In this document: piece after piece, positions 23,883 through 34,882 of the stretch
How positions within the stretch are numbered: the first letter of the stretch is position 1
How the letters are laid out: every line of letters begins with the position of its first letter
Assembly: GCA_963514095.1 (NCBI GenBank)
Contig: OY741266.1
Location: 2,125,501 to 2,189,500 of the forward strand
DNA: 64,000 nt
DNA from: Eutrigla gurnardus
Lineage: Eukaryota; Chordata; Actinopteri; Perciformes; Triglidae
Direction: 5' to 3'
Made by a program: the position numbers and the translations under genes
Notes under the pieces: generated by a model
Database searches by the model: none
Told to the model about the DNA's origin: nothing
What the model saw: the letters and a program-made list of their open reading frames with translations, nothing else

Positions 23883-24543
23883 AGGCCCCCACACACCGCC
23901 CAGACGTCCAACTGCCTTATCCGACCACTCTCCGCCCACTCTGTTGCCTCTCGTCTGACCCGTTCGGCAGAAAAGTTGCGTTGTACACACCGCTTCGACG
24001 TGCTTCCGATGACACAGCAGCGTGTACGTTCTGGGTGGCGCTAGTCTCGTGCCAGTACTCCAAAACAGGAAAACAGGAAATGACGGAACGGAGTGCAGAT
24101 AAAAACAATGCACACACGTCTTGGTTCAGTATTCGTTCGACTCGAGAAGACCTTTGTGGACTAAATACTTGGCATTTCTGGAAAGATGACTCTGGCTAGG
24201 GTGACACTCGCGTTGTGTGCTCTCGGGCTCATTATTTTACGAAGACGTCGTCTCAGTAGGGAACGAGTAATACCGAGTTTACCATCGTCACTTCCGCCCC
24301 GCCCACACACCGCCATTGGATACTCTGATTCGCTAGCACACCGCCAATCAGAGTATCCAATGGCTCAGACGTCCAACAGCCCACCTCCTCAGACTTCGCA
24401 TGCTCAGTCTGATCAGACAACGTCCGCGCGGCTCCGAAAGCTTCCGACGCAGCTGTACACACCAAACATATGTGTTCCCGACCTCGTCCGAGCCTCTCCA
24501 AACGCTTCAGACGTCCAACGGTTGGGCCGGTGTGTTCCTGCCT
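23883..24543 (+). mobile_element. Harbinger-like non-autonomous element with TAA target duplication
   Basis: The ends are inverted (AGGCCCCCACACACCG on the left, AGGCAGGAACACACCG read inward from the right) and flanked by TAA at 23880-23882 and 24544-24546. A 3-bp TWA duplication is typical of PIF/Harbinger. An Arg-rich short frame (24186, MTLARVTLALCALGL then LRRRR) resembles the leader of Harbinger nucleases, but no DDE core follows. The flanking bases also allow a TTAA reading (Kolobok or piggyBac type). It contains a perfect 19-bp hairpin at 24312-24364. Confidence 0.65.
24312..24364. repeat. Perfect 19-bp inverted repeat with 15-base loop
   Basis: The arms 24312-24330 and 24346-24364 are exact reverse complements (GCCATTGGATACTCTGATT on the left). 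The arm also contains a CCAAT-type pentamer on one strand. Confidence 0.9.
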
Positions 24544-24548
24544 TAAGA

Positions 24549-25345
24549 AGTAGACGTAGTCATCGTGACATCAACCATTCGTGTGTGGACTCCAGTTTTG
24601 AAGCCTTAACTTTGACATTTTGTCGTCACTATCTTGGAATTTTTAAAACCAGTGAATGGAATTGACCATATTGGGACTGACGAACACAAACAGCAGAGCA
24701 GCAACCTTACTGGATCTGGATCCATCTGGATTCTGGTGAGAAGCTGTTAACAAAGTAAGCTTCATAATTCCAGGTCAACTTTACAGCTCAGTATTAAAGT
24801 CATCTTAGTAGTTAACTGCATTGGCAGCAACATGTCAATCACAGTGAAGCCCCGCCCTAAATCTTCCCCTGCTTTATGGTTTATTTGACTCTAAAAGGAC
24901 CATAATTGATAAATCAACACCATGCTGGATTGAAGAAGTCTTGAAACTAGAGATTGAGACCATAAACTCATGTTTACTATGTTAACAGACTTTTCCTAAC
25001 CAGAGGAGTCGCCCCCTGATGGCCATTAGAGAGAATGCAAGTTTAAGTCACTTCATCATTCTTGGCATTGCTTTCTTCAGAACCGGATGTTGCTACCTGC
25101 ATGTAGGTGGGATACTCTAATAAACCATCATAAACTGGTAATTCATGTCCATATAAATGCTCTCTGACGTCTGTCGTCGTAACTAGGGCAGGAGTAAAGG
25201 AGGAAGTCAGGTGATGTAGCCTGGGTGGACGATCGATCCAAAACAAAACTTTCAACTTGCAATCAAAGTTCTTCTTTCAGCCAGAGGAGTCGCCCCCTGA
25301 TGGCCAACAGAGTGAATGCAAGTTAAAAGCACTTCCTGGAAGCAT
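24549..25345 (+). repeat. Dispersed repeat R1, copy c (long form)
   Basis: It carries both R1 ends: TTTTGAAGCC near 24597 and GGATTGAAGAAG ... AACTCATGTTTAC near 24930-24975. After this a GAGGAGTCGCCCCCTGATGG motif occurs twice (near 25003 and 25282), so the right part is locally duplicated or is the fuller family end. Confidence 0.75.
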
Positions 25346-25392
25346 TTTCCTGGAAATGTAATTGTATGGGGAAAAAAATAGCACTTCTATGT

Positions 25393-25590
25393 TCTTACCT
25401 ATAGCACTTTAATCATAGCACTGTTGTTCTTAAAGTATGTTTGCAGCTACTACTTTACTCAGACGAGAACACTTGTTTCTATTTTTTAGCTCTTACTTTA
25501 TCGGCAATGATATGTTGTGGTTTCTTTGTTTTAACAAATGTACTTATTGTAAGTCGCTTTGGACAAAAGCGTCTGCTAAATGTAAATGTA
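25393..25590 (+). mobile_element. 5'-truncated L2-type LINE 3' end
   Basis: It matches the reverse complement of 57039-57240, the 3'UTR and tail of the L2 element at 57-60 kb, including TCTTACTTTATCGGCAATGA and AGTCGCTTTGGACAAAAGCG. It ends in the L2-type ATGTAA tail. Confidence 0.9.
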
Positions 25591-25609
25591 TGGGAACGTC
25601 ATTTTGTAG

Positions 25610-26470
25610 GAGACAGAGTTGTTCAAAGTGGATGTCTCTCTCTCTCTGACATCACTTACGCAGGGCTTTGAGAGTGAGGTGGCGTTCATCTCCAGAAATG
25701 GATGATGGAGAAATGGACTGGAACTAAACTGTTGTTTACCCACGAGGAATGACTGGACACCTTGTTTGCGTCGGCCTCTCTCTTTGTCTAGCACTCCCTC
25801 TGTTGTTCCAGGGAGACAGGCACACGACCTGCTGCCTGTCTTCCCACCACATCTTTTTGTGTTCCTCGTCTCTCTGCATGCACTTAGTGTGAACACATGT
25901 CGGCTGCTGCTTTCAGACATGATGTTTGTGGAAGCGGCTGCCACAGAATCATGTTCGAGCACATTTGGTCCCTGAACGGTGACTGTTGTCTCGATCACAT
26001 GACCAGCTGTGCCGAGTGGCATTTAAAGCATCCCAGGCCGTGTTACACTCGTCTTTTCAGTGTGACTTTTGTGATCGGAACTGTTGGATCAGAACGCAGC
26101 TGTGTCAGCTGTTGTATCTATTTCTATTTGGTGACAGCATCCCTGTTTCTTTTGGAGAACTCCAGCTACCTCATTGTGCTTTCTTATTGTGCTTTCTCAT
26201 GTTGGATTTCATTCATTTTAAAACAGTTTTGTCTTGTCTATCTTTGTTTCTTAAATGCATTCAAAGTGATTCCAGTATGTGTCAGTGCCATTCTAATATG
26301 TAAAGCATATTTTGATGATTATCATCATGAATTGAAATGATTTTGGACAAGGATAATTCTGACATGAAATGTGAGATCCTAAACTCGTCCTCCAGCGAGG
26401 GTAGAAAAGTTGCGTGTGCGTGTTGGGGCGTCATAAACAACATACTTGACTGAGTGCATTTATCATCTCC
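25610..26470. other. No gene or element recognised
   Basis: Overlapping short frames at 25766-26340 lack domains and mutual support. I treat them as chance. Confidence 0.5.
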
Positions 26471-26478
26471 TCGGCTGA

Positions 26479-26528
26479 GCACAGATCTACAGATCTATGG
26501 ATCTACAGATCTACGGATCTACAGATCT
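26479..26528. repeat. Short GATCTACAGATCTACG tandem repeat
   Basis: Imperfect repeats of GATCTACA and GATCTACG; the AGATCT core is palindromic. Confidence 0.85.
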
Positions 26529-26529
26529 C

Positions 26530-27040
26530 TGCTCCATATCTAATCTTGCCTAATAAACCGGGACGCAGAGCAGCACAAACGCTGTCCTTTGATTACCGGC
26601 ACAGCTGCCGGTGACGTCAGCTGGTGCTCATCCCAATCAGCCATCATCTCCTGCTGATAATGCACTCTGGGAGCCATCACCATGGGAACTGTTGCACGTG
26701 TTATGGGTGGTTGTCAAGGAAACCTGTCTGAATAATGGCCCCTCTACTCGCATGCAGCGCCTGACTCACTTGTTCCTGTGATGTGAAAATAGCCGTGCGC
26801 TCTCGGAGAGTGCTCGAGATCGAGAAAGAAGATGTGAAAGGGCAAACTGTGTACTTATCAGTGATTATCCTGATGACAGCTCCTTTTTAAACGGCTCCCC
26901 CACGCCCGCTTCCTTCTCTGTCATCCAGATGTAACAGGAGGACTTTTTTCTCCTTGACATGATTGTATTACACATGAAGCCCAGAAGGTCCTGGAAAGAG
27001 CGCTTGATGTGAGGAGAAGCTTGGCTGGATCAAAAGTTAA
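26530..27040. other. No gene or element recognised
   Basis: Nothing coding or repetitive stood out. Confidence 0.5.
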
Positions 27041-27042
27041 TA

Positions 27043-27089
27043 AAAAGTTCAACGATATAATATGCGTCACATTATATCGTTGAACTTTT
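27043..27089. repeat. Perfect 19-bp inverted repeat with 9-base loop
   Basis: The arms 27043-27061 and 27071-27089 are exact reverse complements (AAAAGTTCAACGATATAAT on the left); the loop is ATGCGTCAC. It stands alone, with no element ends nearby. Confidence 0.95.
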
Positions 27090-27694
27090 GATTAAAATGC
27101 CTCAGATGGATTTAGTTACTTCAGCTTGGCTTTGTACTCATAAACACCTGCCTGACTTCATTATTCCTCCTCTGTGCACAGATGCATTTTCAGCAGTTAA
27201 TCTCAGATAGCATGCGCTCTGGAATGACATGCTCACATGGTGGCTAATGACTACTATCATTAACTGCGACCACAGTTACCACGCTGGAGATGTTTCCAGT
27301 CTTCGCCGTGCAAAAGTTCACATGTTTCACATCAAGTCAACGAACCTGAACAATCCGTAGGACACTAAGAGCGAAAAGAAAACGTTGCAAAGGCAAACAC
27401 CTAAAAGGAAGTAGCTATACAGCTGAAGATACCAGGGCACAGCAGCGCGTCTCTTCTGAGATGCTTCTCCCCTGGGTGTAGCTGCTGCAGGGAAAGTCAC
27501 AGTGAAGCAATAATATGAAGATGCCAGCACACATCAGAGTACTGGTGAAGACACTATTATAATGCAGCTTGGTCAGTGCTGCCTGGTGTCTGATACTGGG
27601 TGAGTGTTTCTATGTGACGCAGCCTCCAGCTGTGTTACAGCCAGATAAACAGACGTGGTATGAAGAGTGAGAAAGTGCACACTACAGACTGTAT

Positions 27695-27800
27695 ATACGA
27701 GGTTGGTGTCATCATGATGACACCCAGTGGTTCGTGGACTACGGTTTTGAAGCCTCCAGTTCGGCATTTTTGGCCGCCAAGTCATCTTTTTCATTGGTAG
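27695..27800 (+). repeat. Dispersed repeat R1, copy d (partial)
   Basis: It carries the TGACACCCAGTGGTTCGTGG and TTTTGAAGCCTCCAG landmarks of the R1 left end. The copy is interrupted by a hAT-type element at 27809. Confidence 0.7.
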
Positions 27801-27808
27801 CGTGTTGG

Positions 27809-28105
27809 CAGAGCCGTTTTGCTATAAGCAGACTATGCGAGTGCCGAGCGCCCCTGTAGCCACTAGGGGGCCCCCAAGCTTTTTTTGGGGGGGTTATTTG
27901 TTGGGGTTTTTTTGGCATCTGCCCACAGGTATGATGGGATGACTGACTTTGATGAAAATGCTGCATCTGTTGCATTTATTGACACAAAGGTGCCTCATTG
28001 TTTCTACCTTTTATTATTATTTTCATATGTTTAACTTGCTTGGGCAAAATAGGGGACCACAAACAGAATCTTGCCTAGGGCCCACAAAGAAAAGAAACGG
28101 CTCTG
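27809..28105. mobile_element. 297-bp hAT-type MITE
   Basis: The termini are CAGAGCCGTTT and its inverse AAACGGCTCTG. The flanks CGTGTTGG (27801-27808) and CGCGTTGG (28106-28113) are an 8-bp duplication with one mismatch. It holds a CCACTAGGGGGC word (27860-27871) that matches the core of the vertebrate CTCF motif. No coding sequence. Confidence 0.85.
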
Positions 28106-28113
28106 CGCGTTGG

Positions 28114-28640
28114 CGACGGTAGCGAGGGCCATGGTGGCGAATTACCCCACCAGGCTAATAAATGATCTAATCTTAGTTATTAGTCAGTCAAGTTAACATC
28201 TACCACGCTCTTTTCCTAAACCTATGTGGTTTTGCTGCCTAAACCTCAATTTCCATGTCTTTCTCCCTGTTTTTCATGATCTGGGCAGTTTTCATATGAA
28301 TCCGTAGGCTGTTCCAGAGAACAGGACCATCACAATGGCTCGTCGCCACTGTTTCTGTGTCTAGTTCTGGGAGATGTAAAATTTCTGCAAAGATAAAGTG
28401 ATGCCAAACCTTAAAAAAGGCAACAAAATCTTAAAATCCACCCTGAAACATTGGCGTCATAAGTACCAGTAGGCGTTGCATTTTGTCTCATCAGCTATTA
28501 ATAGTGTCAATCGTTAGTGTTGATAGTCACGTGACCCGTTTGTCACTCGCTAGTTGCGTGAGTTTTGAGTCAGTGATGTTAATGTCATCACGCTCTTTTC
28601 CTAAACCTAATTAAAGTGGTTTTGCTGCCTAAACTGTGAA
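28114..28640. repeat. Region with a repeated CCTAAACCT / TTTTGCTGCCTAAAC block
   Basis: A block of about 40 bp occurs at 28205-28246 and again at 28588-28635. A third inverted copy lies at 54922-54960. It appears to be a dispersed repeat; class unknown. Confidence 0.6.
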
Positions 28641-29397
28641 GACAGAAGTTTATTTTGAAACGACACTATTCACATAACAATCGTGTATCACTGATGCTGA
28701 CGCTAGGGAGAACGTGACCAACATGCTTTATTTGATGCTCTGGAGAAGTTCTGGAGGATAAGCAGCCCAAACATGGATCCGTGGATGAAAACAGTGTTAT
28801 TAGTGTACTTGACTGTAGTAAAGTGACAGATCTGAATACTTCTGAATTTCTACCGTACACTATAACACAAAAGCCACACGAAATCAAACCTATAATTACA
28901 GAGACTAGATGTAGTTATGCTGCAGAACACAGCTCATCTCCAGCAGCCTGACCGGAGCTGTTCTTCAGCACCATAGAGAGCAGCTGCAGCAGCTCAAAGT
29001 GGATGACACCTTTCCATATCAAGCTCAGTCTTTTTCAGCAGCTCTACAACACTCAGAACTGCTCATTTTCAAACCATGCATTCATCATTAGGTGTCGAGT
29101 GTCAGCGAGTTGACCTCTTTGGTGTGTCACTGACCTTTCTGAGAGGCAGGGAGTCTATGAAACCCCTGCTGTGGTCCTCGCTGTAGCGCTGTCGCACCCG
29201 ACACATTACTACCCATGACGAGACGCTGGCGACAGTTAAGTGTTAAAGAAGTAAACGTCCTCCTCAGTCACAGACAGGACTGATGTGTAGTTGTTTGAGG
29301 CAGGTGCGTGGAGTCAGAAAGCAGCGATGAACCCTGGATGGATGCTTTTGGCTTTTCATCAGCAGAATGAAATGACTGAATAATCCTCTGAATAATC
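28640..29397. other. No gene or element recognised
   Basis: No coding or TSD-bounded structure seen. Confidence 0.5.
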
Positions 29398-29405
29398 CTC
29401 TACAG

Positions 29406-30132
29406 CAGGGTGGTCAAACAAATGAGAGCTGGACCGCCGAAGGTTGGTTTCCATTTGGCCCACTGGACGAGTTTGCAATGTGAGATAATTAAAATAGGAG
29501 TCAATAATTCAACATTTTCAATAAAATACACATTCCTAGTTGTCCACTGGGGGTTGTGCTGTCCTAACTAGAGTAGCAGGCCCTCTGCTGGACACGCTTT
29601 CATAGATCTCACAGGCTTATGTACAGGCTGCGTGACAACACTGTTAAACATAGGCTACTGTTAATGCAGGAGCTGCCGGAGAAACTGTCTTTGTTATAAA
29701 AGAGAAAAGTGGACACACAGAGCGGTGGCTTTTCCAAGAAAAATGGACGGGTTTCTTTTTTTTCACAGAGGTGAATGGGAGGCCAGTGTGCTTGGTGTGT
29801 TCACAGCACCTTTCAGTGCTCGATACTATTCTGCACTGCTTTCATACTCAGCATGGTGAACAATACTTAGAAGGACGACTGTCAACAGAGAAGATACATT
29901 CATTGTTTGAGGAAACAGCAGTCTGTTTTTAGTGGAGAGATCAGTGAGACATCTCAAGCTGTTCATCACCTGTTTTATAAGCTGAATTCTTCATTAATGA
30001 ATGAACATGTACTCCTTCACAGTACAACAAAGGGAACAGGTTGTTGTTATTTATAGCGTATTATGTGGTGGTTCTACTGGTTGAGCTTGCATTATATGTG
30101 GCCAATGAAATAAAATGAGTGTGACAGACCTG
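29406..30132 (+). mobile_element. Degraded hAT (Charlie-like) remnant
   Basis: The left end CAGGGTGGTCAAAC and the right end GAGTGTGACAGACCTG are degenerate versions of the CAGGGGTGTCAAAC / GTTTGACACCCCTG termini of Charlie-type hATs. The flanks CTCTACAG (29398-29405) and CTGTGCAG (30133-30140) agree at six of eight bases. It encodes a BED-type zinc-finger fragment. Confidence 0.6.
29698..29941 (+). pseudogene. hAT transposase N-terminus with BED zinc finger, frameshifted
   Basis: The fragment opens KRKVDTQSGGFSKKNGR, shifts frame near 29755, and continues FFTEVNGRPVCLVCSQHLSV ... HCFHTQHGEQYL to a stop at about 29935. C-L-V-C followed by H-x4-H spacing fits a BED finger, and the KRKVD leader resembles GTF2IRD2/SPIN-type hAT transposases. 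The rest of the enzyme is missing. Confidence 0.72.
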
Positions 30133-30139
30133 CTGTGCA

Positions 30140-30557
30140 GCAAGTGCAGCTGAGATCTTTATAATGGACGTGCTGTTATCTGAAAATAAAAAAGAATAAA
30201 ATAAAAATTAATAAGTACAAATCTGTAGGCCTGGCAGTCGTCTAACATCTGAACATGGATGCTCAGCTCAGCCTCCAGTTAGTTGGTAATGGGATGAAAT
30301 AAGCCTTCGTATGAAACACACATGTCTCAGGAGCACTTTGTCACGGTTCATGAATAGTGTAAAGCTGCCATCTAGTGTAAATCAACAATAAACAACAAAA
30401 CATAAGAAGCCAGTGACAGTTAGAGTTTAATGCACTTTTTATCCAGAATCATTCATTCTCATGTCAGAGGAAATATTAAGAATAATTTTTTAGTTTGGGT
30501 GAGAATGAAATCTGATTCCACAATAACATATTTTGAACACGTATCATTGGTTGCGAT
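30140..30557. other. No gene or element recognised
   Basis: AT-rich; nothing identifiable. Confidence 0.45.
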
Positions 30558-31563
30558 TGTGACGGCCCAGCTAGCTGTGTGTGTCTGTCTCCTCTAATCT
30601 CTGTCTCAGGAGTCAGCTGATGCAGCCTGATGTGGAGCGCCTGGTTTCCTGCTCCACAGGAAATAAAGGCCCAGCTTCCTGGAGCTCGATGGCTTTTTAC
30701 CCTGCCGACACCAGAAGCCCTGCTGCTGCTTTTTACTCTTTACTGTTTGTTTGTGCATTACAACACCCTCTACACATTTTACACACATCCACATGCAGAC
30801 TACTGATGTTACTGATTTCATTTTTCACACCGCATATTTGTATTTATTTCTACTCCACGTCCTTCTGGTAATTAATACCTTAAAGGTCCTATTGATAACA
30901 TTTTTATTTAGACAAATCATTAAAAACTAATAATACATCCACAGAGCTTTTAGAAAGGCTTGTGAAAAACATTTTTTGATTGTGAATGAATCATTCTGAA
31001 AAATGTTAACGGATCCAAAATTGTTTTGTTTACCTCTGGGTAGATGTGTGACGTGTGGCTTGTGAGCCAATAGAATAACGGCATTGGTATCACGTGGTAT
31101 CTCTGTGGAGTCAGGGGTCAAGAGTCTTTGGGGTTGCCAGTTAGTGTGGAAAATACAGAAAAATTGCTGAGTTTGAGGTTAAGTGGGCGGCATTTCGGTA
31201 CCAGGCCCTAGTGCTAAGTGACAAAAGGAGGAGTGGGACCAGAGTGAACGTTGGTTCAGCGTTTGATCGTCGGAGTCAGCTGAAGGACTTTCAAGGACTG
31301 AAAAGCTGAGGTGGCTAATTTTCTTCTTGACCAGTAATATATCGGTAAAGCTAGCTAGCTAGTTGTGCAACGAACTGGCAACCAATTGAGGGCGCATGCG
31401 CTTCGAGCAACAGCTGTGTTGTGACGTGAATGTAATGGACGGGGGGAGTGCGAATGCGACATCTAGTGGCTGGATGTTATCAATTATCAATAGCACCTTT
31501 AAGTTATTGGCATTTTCTGTCTCTTCTCGGTTTTTGTCATGACCTAGAGACAGGTTCATGACA
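30558..31563 (+). repeat. Possible 5' LTR of a decayed gypsy element
   Basis: It would begin TGTGACGG and end CATGACA, directly before a tRNA-Pro-like primer site (31567-31584) and about 200 bp before a gypsy RT fragment. A 615-bp TTAA-flanked element interrupts it, leaving about 390 bp of LTR. There is no second LTR to compare, so this is an inference. Confidence 0.35.
30884..31498. mobile_element. 615-bp TTAA-flanked MITE
   Basis: TTAA lies at 30880-30883 and 31499-31502. The inverted ends are AGGTCCTATTGATAA and AGGTGCTATTGATAA (14 of 15 match). TTAA duplication points to piggyBac or Kolobok superfamilies. No coding sequence. The right part holds a GACATCTAGTGGCTGG word related to the CTCF core on the minus strand. 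Confidence 0.75.
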
Positions 31564-31566
31564 AAG

Positions 31567-31584
31567 TGAGGGCTCAACCGGCTT
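31567..31584 (+). other. Possible degenerate tRNA-Pro primer-binding site
   Basis: TGAGGGCTCAACCGGC resembles the TGGGGGCTCGTCCGGG primer site complementary to tRNA-Pro, with several mismatches. It sits just after the possible LTR. Confidence 0.3.
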
Positions 31585-32451
31585 TTGATCCCGTTTGTGC
31601 CATGTCAATTATTAATTTGTGGGTTGGTTGGAATAGCAGCCTTGGACTATGGTAAATAGTCACGCATGTTGCTTCGTTTTGAGCAACACTTGGACGCATG
31701 CTAGATGGTAAGTGTGAGTATTTGAACTTAGCCTGTGTTGGCTGATTAAACAGCGGTTTTATCATATGCCACCAGAGAAGCACACGTATTTGGATTCAGA
31801 AATTGAGTATATGCTCCAAAATGACATTGCTGTGCCCTCCTCCAGTTGGGCCTCTCCCTGCATTTTGGTGCCGAAACCAGATAAAACGCCCAGATTCTGT
31901 TCAGACCTGAGGAAAGTGAATTCTGTCACAAAAGCGGATGATTGTATAGATCAGGTTTGGTCCGCTAAATTCGTTAGCAAATTTGACTTGCTTAAGGGTT
32001 AGTGGCAGGTGCCACTGTCCAAGCACACATAGGAGCTATCCTCGTTTGTAACTCCTTCTGGGCTGTATTCTTATATAGTTATGCCATTTGGCTTAAGAAA
32101 TGTGCCAGCGACGTTTCAGAGGCCGAGGAATCGTGTTGTGTTGTTTGGAGGGTTGTTCAGTCTATTTGGACGACCTGGTAATTTTTAGTGATACATGACA
32201 TTCTCACCTGCAGCGCATCCGTGTACTATTTGAGAGGTTGGCTAAAGCGAAGTTTACCATAAATCTGGCCTAGTGCGAGTTTGCGAGAGCAACAGTGACA
32301 TACCGAGGCCGTGTGGTGGGTCGAGGTCATGTGGCCCCAGTCCAGGCTAAAGGTATGGCAGTGGCCAAGTATCCTCAACCCACCACAAAGAGAGTTACAG
32401 CGTTTCTTGGGCTTAGTAGGATATTATAGGAGTTTCTGTGTGTCCTCTAAC

Positions 32452-33683
32452 CAGTGTTTGGAATAACGCTGTTAGGTAACGCCGTTATTTTTTCAGTAAC
32501 AGGGTAATCTAACTAATTACCGTTTCCGTCGTTACAACGTCATTATCGTTACTGAACGTTAAATGCGGTGCGTTACTATGAATTTAATTTGTCGGTTGTC
32601 GGTTAAAAAAAAGGCAGGACCGTGTTCTGCTTGCGCGCCGCTCGTGCCTGGTCTCGGCAGCCTGTTGTCCGTGGAGAAACGTGCAAACTTGCCGCGAGCT
32701 GGAGCGGGAGTTGGGGCTGCTGCTGGTCTGAGCGGCGCGCGAGGGCCACGCGGTGCAGCTGTGGAGCGCGGATGGTGAAGACGGTGGTGATGATGATGAT
32801 GATGAACGGCCCGGCAGCTCGTGGAGGCACCGGGGTCTCGCCGTCATTATGTCTACTGCTGTGCGCTCTGACCCTGTTTTGTGATATATGACAGACACAG
32901 CGTCACAGACTACAAGCTACGCGACTATAGGAGTAGACTACAAGACTACAGTTTGCCATCTAGATCTTTTTTGTGTGAATTGAACAACTTATCCCTAACA
33001 CTGAATTTTTCATAAATTATACTTAATAGCCCAAATAAAAACATTTCACGCCGGTGCGTCTTTTACGCATTCCGAAGGTGCCCGTTTTATCTTGGATGGG
33101 CTTGGATTCGGACATTACTACATTTCAGGATTTTCAATGGTAACAGATAAGGTCATGATAATAATCCATCCATCCATCCATCCATTTTCTACCGCTTATC
33201 CTGTATTTAGGGTCACGGGGGGGCTGGAGCCGATCCCAGCTGTCATTGGACGAAGGCAGGGTACACCCTGGACAGGACGCCAGTCTATCACAGGGCCATG
33301 ATAATAATCATCTTGCTTTATTATCATTAGCACTACGATCTCCTCAAACTAAACAAGCAGCAAGTCAGAGTGTGTGTGAGTGAGTCGGAGACAGATCGGG
33401 AGAGAGATAAGCAGCAAGCGCGAATCAAAATCAAGGGGGGGTTGGCATTTTCAAGGTGGAGATGTCTGTTCTACTCATTTGTAGACTTGTGAAAACTGCT
33501 CATAAAAATCCAAATTCTTTGACATAAAGCAACTTTTTTTTTACAGTAACGCAAATAGTTACTTTCCCTGGTAACTAATTACTTTTATTATAAAGTAATT
33601 CAGTTACTAACTCAGTTACTTTTTGGAACAAGTAGTGAGTTACTATAACTAATTACTTTTTTAAAGTAACGTTCCCAACACTG
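32452..33683. mobile_element. hAT-type non-autonomous element
   Basis: The TSD CCTCTAAC lies at 32444-32451 and 33684-33691. The ends CAGTGTTTGGAATAACG and CGTTCCCAACACTG are inverted, followed by long AAGTAACTAATTAC-type subterminal repeats known from a very abundant fish hAT family. The interior has a GC-rich block (about 32610-32850) without a convincing gene, and a SINE fragment inserted at 33166. Confidence 0.9.
33166..33296 (-). mobile_element. 5'-truncated SINE fragment
   Basis: It matches the 3' half of the SINE at 50155-50492 in inverse orientation (CCAGCACCC / TGTCATTGG / AGACTGGCG landmarks) and starts with the CATC tail. The TSD CATGATAATAAT lies at 33154-33165 and 33297-33308. 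Confidence 0.9.
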
Positions 33684-33714
33684 CCTCTAACTGAGCTGTT
33701 GGAGGCTAAGGTAG

Positions 33715-34456
33715 TTTGTTGTTCATTTCATTCTATTTTATACTTTTTACATCACCACATTTCAGAGGGAAATATTTGACTTTTTACAGGCCTACATTGT
33801 TTGACAGCTGAATTTACAAGTCAACTTTCAGATCGGTATTTTTACATAAAAGAAAAACATAAGATGAGCCTGAAAAATACAAAACATTGTTGAGTTGGAT
33901 TCTGTTGTCTAGCCACGTTTCATGTCTGTTGTTAGCTGTTCCACATAAACAACTGTTCCAAAGAGGGGAAAGTATTCAATAATATAGCACAAATTACATA
34001 AAAGTAAGTAGTATTCAGCTCAGCAAATGTTTTGACAGATTTATTTTAATTCTCTTAATACATTGTCAAGTCGCTGGCTGACATGGTTGCAAAAAGAGGC
34101 CTATAATGGATTATAGGAAGGTTATGATTTTTACAATTCTCTTTTGACTGATTTTCTCCAACACACTGACTGAGAGTAAAGATTTCCCAGGAGGCTGGCC
34201 ACAGGAAGGCTGTGATGCAGCTTCCTCCACAATTAGCCTTTAAACAACTGACAGTGGCGGTTTGTGACTCCATCACTCAGTTCCCAGGAGGCAGAGACTC
34301 TCTGGGTCCTCTTGGGGATCCCAGATAGCTTATTATTATTATTATTCTATTATTGTATTAAAGGGCCTGAAAACCTTTCTTTTAAAAGATTCTGTTTTTA
34401 TTTTGTTTTACTAGCACCTTGAGATTGTTTTTAACAATGAAGAGCATCCATCTACA
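33715..34456. other. No gene or element recognised
   Basis: It has a short TTA run near 34330 and no coding signal. Confidence 0.5.
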
Positions 34457-34481
34457 CTGCATGAAAAGTGGGATTTTCGTC
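34457..34481 (+). repeat. Left 25-bp inverted end (pairs with 47662-47686)
   Basis: The sequence starts CTGCATGAAAAGT and ends GGATTTTCGTC. The reverse complement of 47662-47686 matches it at 24 of 25 bases. After a 9-base gap on the left side, similarity resumes with CCCTGTAAA on both ends. No TSD was found. Confidence 0.7.
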
Positions 34482-34882
34482 AGTTAGCGGCCCTGTAAAT
34501 TGCCGTGGAAGTTCAGGTTTACGACTGCACACTGCAATTTGCAGGAAACACCGAAAACTGACGTGAATTGCCGAGAATTGACGTGGGCCTTGCTTGGCAG
34601 TTGTCCCCCCATGACCCCCCTCCCCGTAATCCTAGGGGAGGCTTTAACATGTAAATGAAAATGCTGTGAGCTATACAAATGCAAATCAGGGTAGCAGGGG
34701 GAGTTTTACCCCAGGTGACATTTTTCTGAAAGGTGTTAACTTCATTTCATCTTCATTCAAAGATATAACTTCATTTCATCTTCATACAAAGATACACAAA
34801 ACAATTTGCTTCAACAATTACTTTTAATCAGGCTTTGCCACAAAGGTAAAATGTACATTCATGCAAACAACACCACAGTCTC

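Larger units (their letters stand above)
31745..33712 (+). pseudogene. Ty3/gypsy RT fragment, interrupted by a hAT element
   Basis: An open stretch to 32002 contains LQNDIAVPSSSWASPCILVP and FCSDLRKVN, followed by KFVSKFDLLKG, the first RT blocks of a Ty3/gypsy polymerase. Downstream, past several stops and shifts, come a MPFGLR-type block (about 32080), a YLDDLV-type catalytic site (about 32165) and an RFLGLVGYY block (about 32400-32430). A hAT element (32452-33683) then cuts it, and the last about 28 bases reappear after the 8-bp duplication. Gag, RNase H and integrase are missing. It is a different lineage from the intact gypsy at 37-47 kb. Confidence 0.8.

Noticed and set aside
23883..24543. 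piggyBac or Kolobok origin from the TTAA flanks
   Set aside because: The TTAA reading is possible, but symmetric AGGC/GCCT ends with TAA and an Arg-rich Harbinger-like leader fit better; left open in the entry.
32563..32898. Frames in the GC-rich interior of the hAT element
   Set aside because: Four overlapping frames on both strands, low-complexity Gly/Ala/Arg composition, no splice structure.
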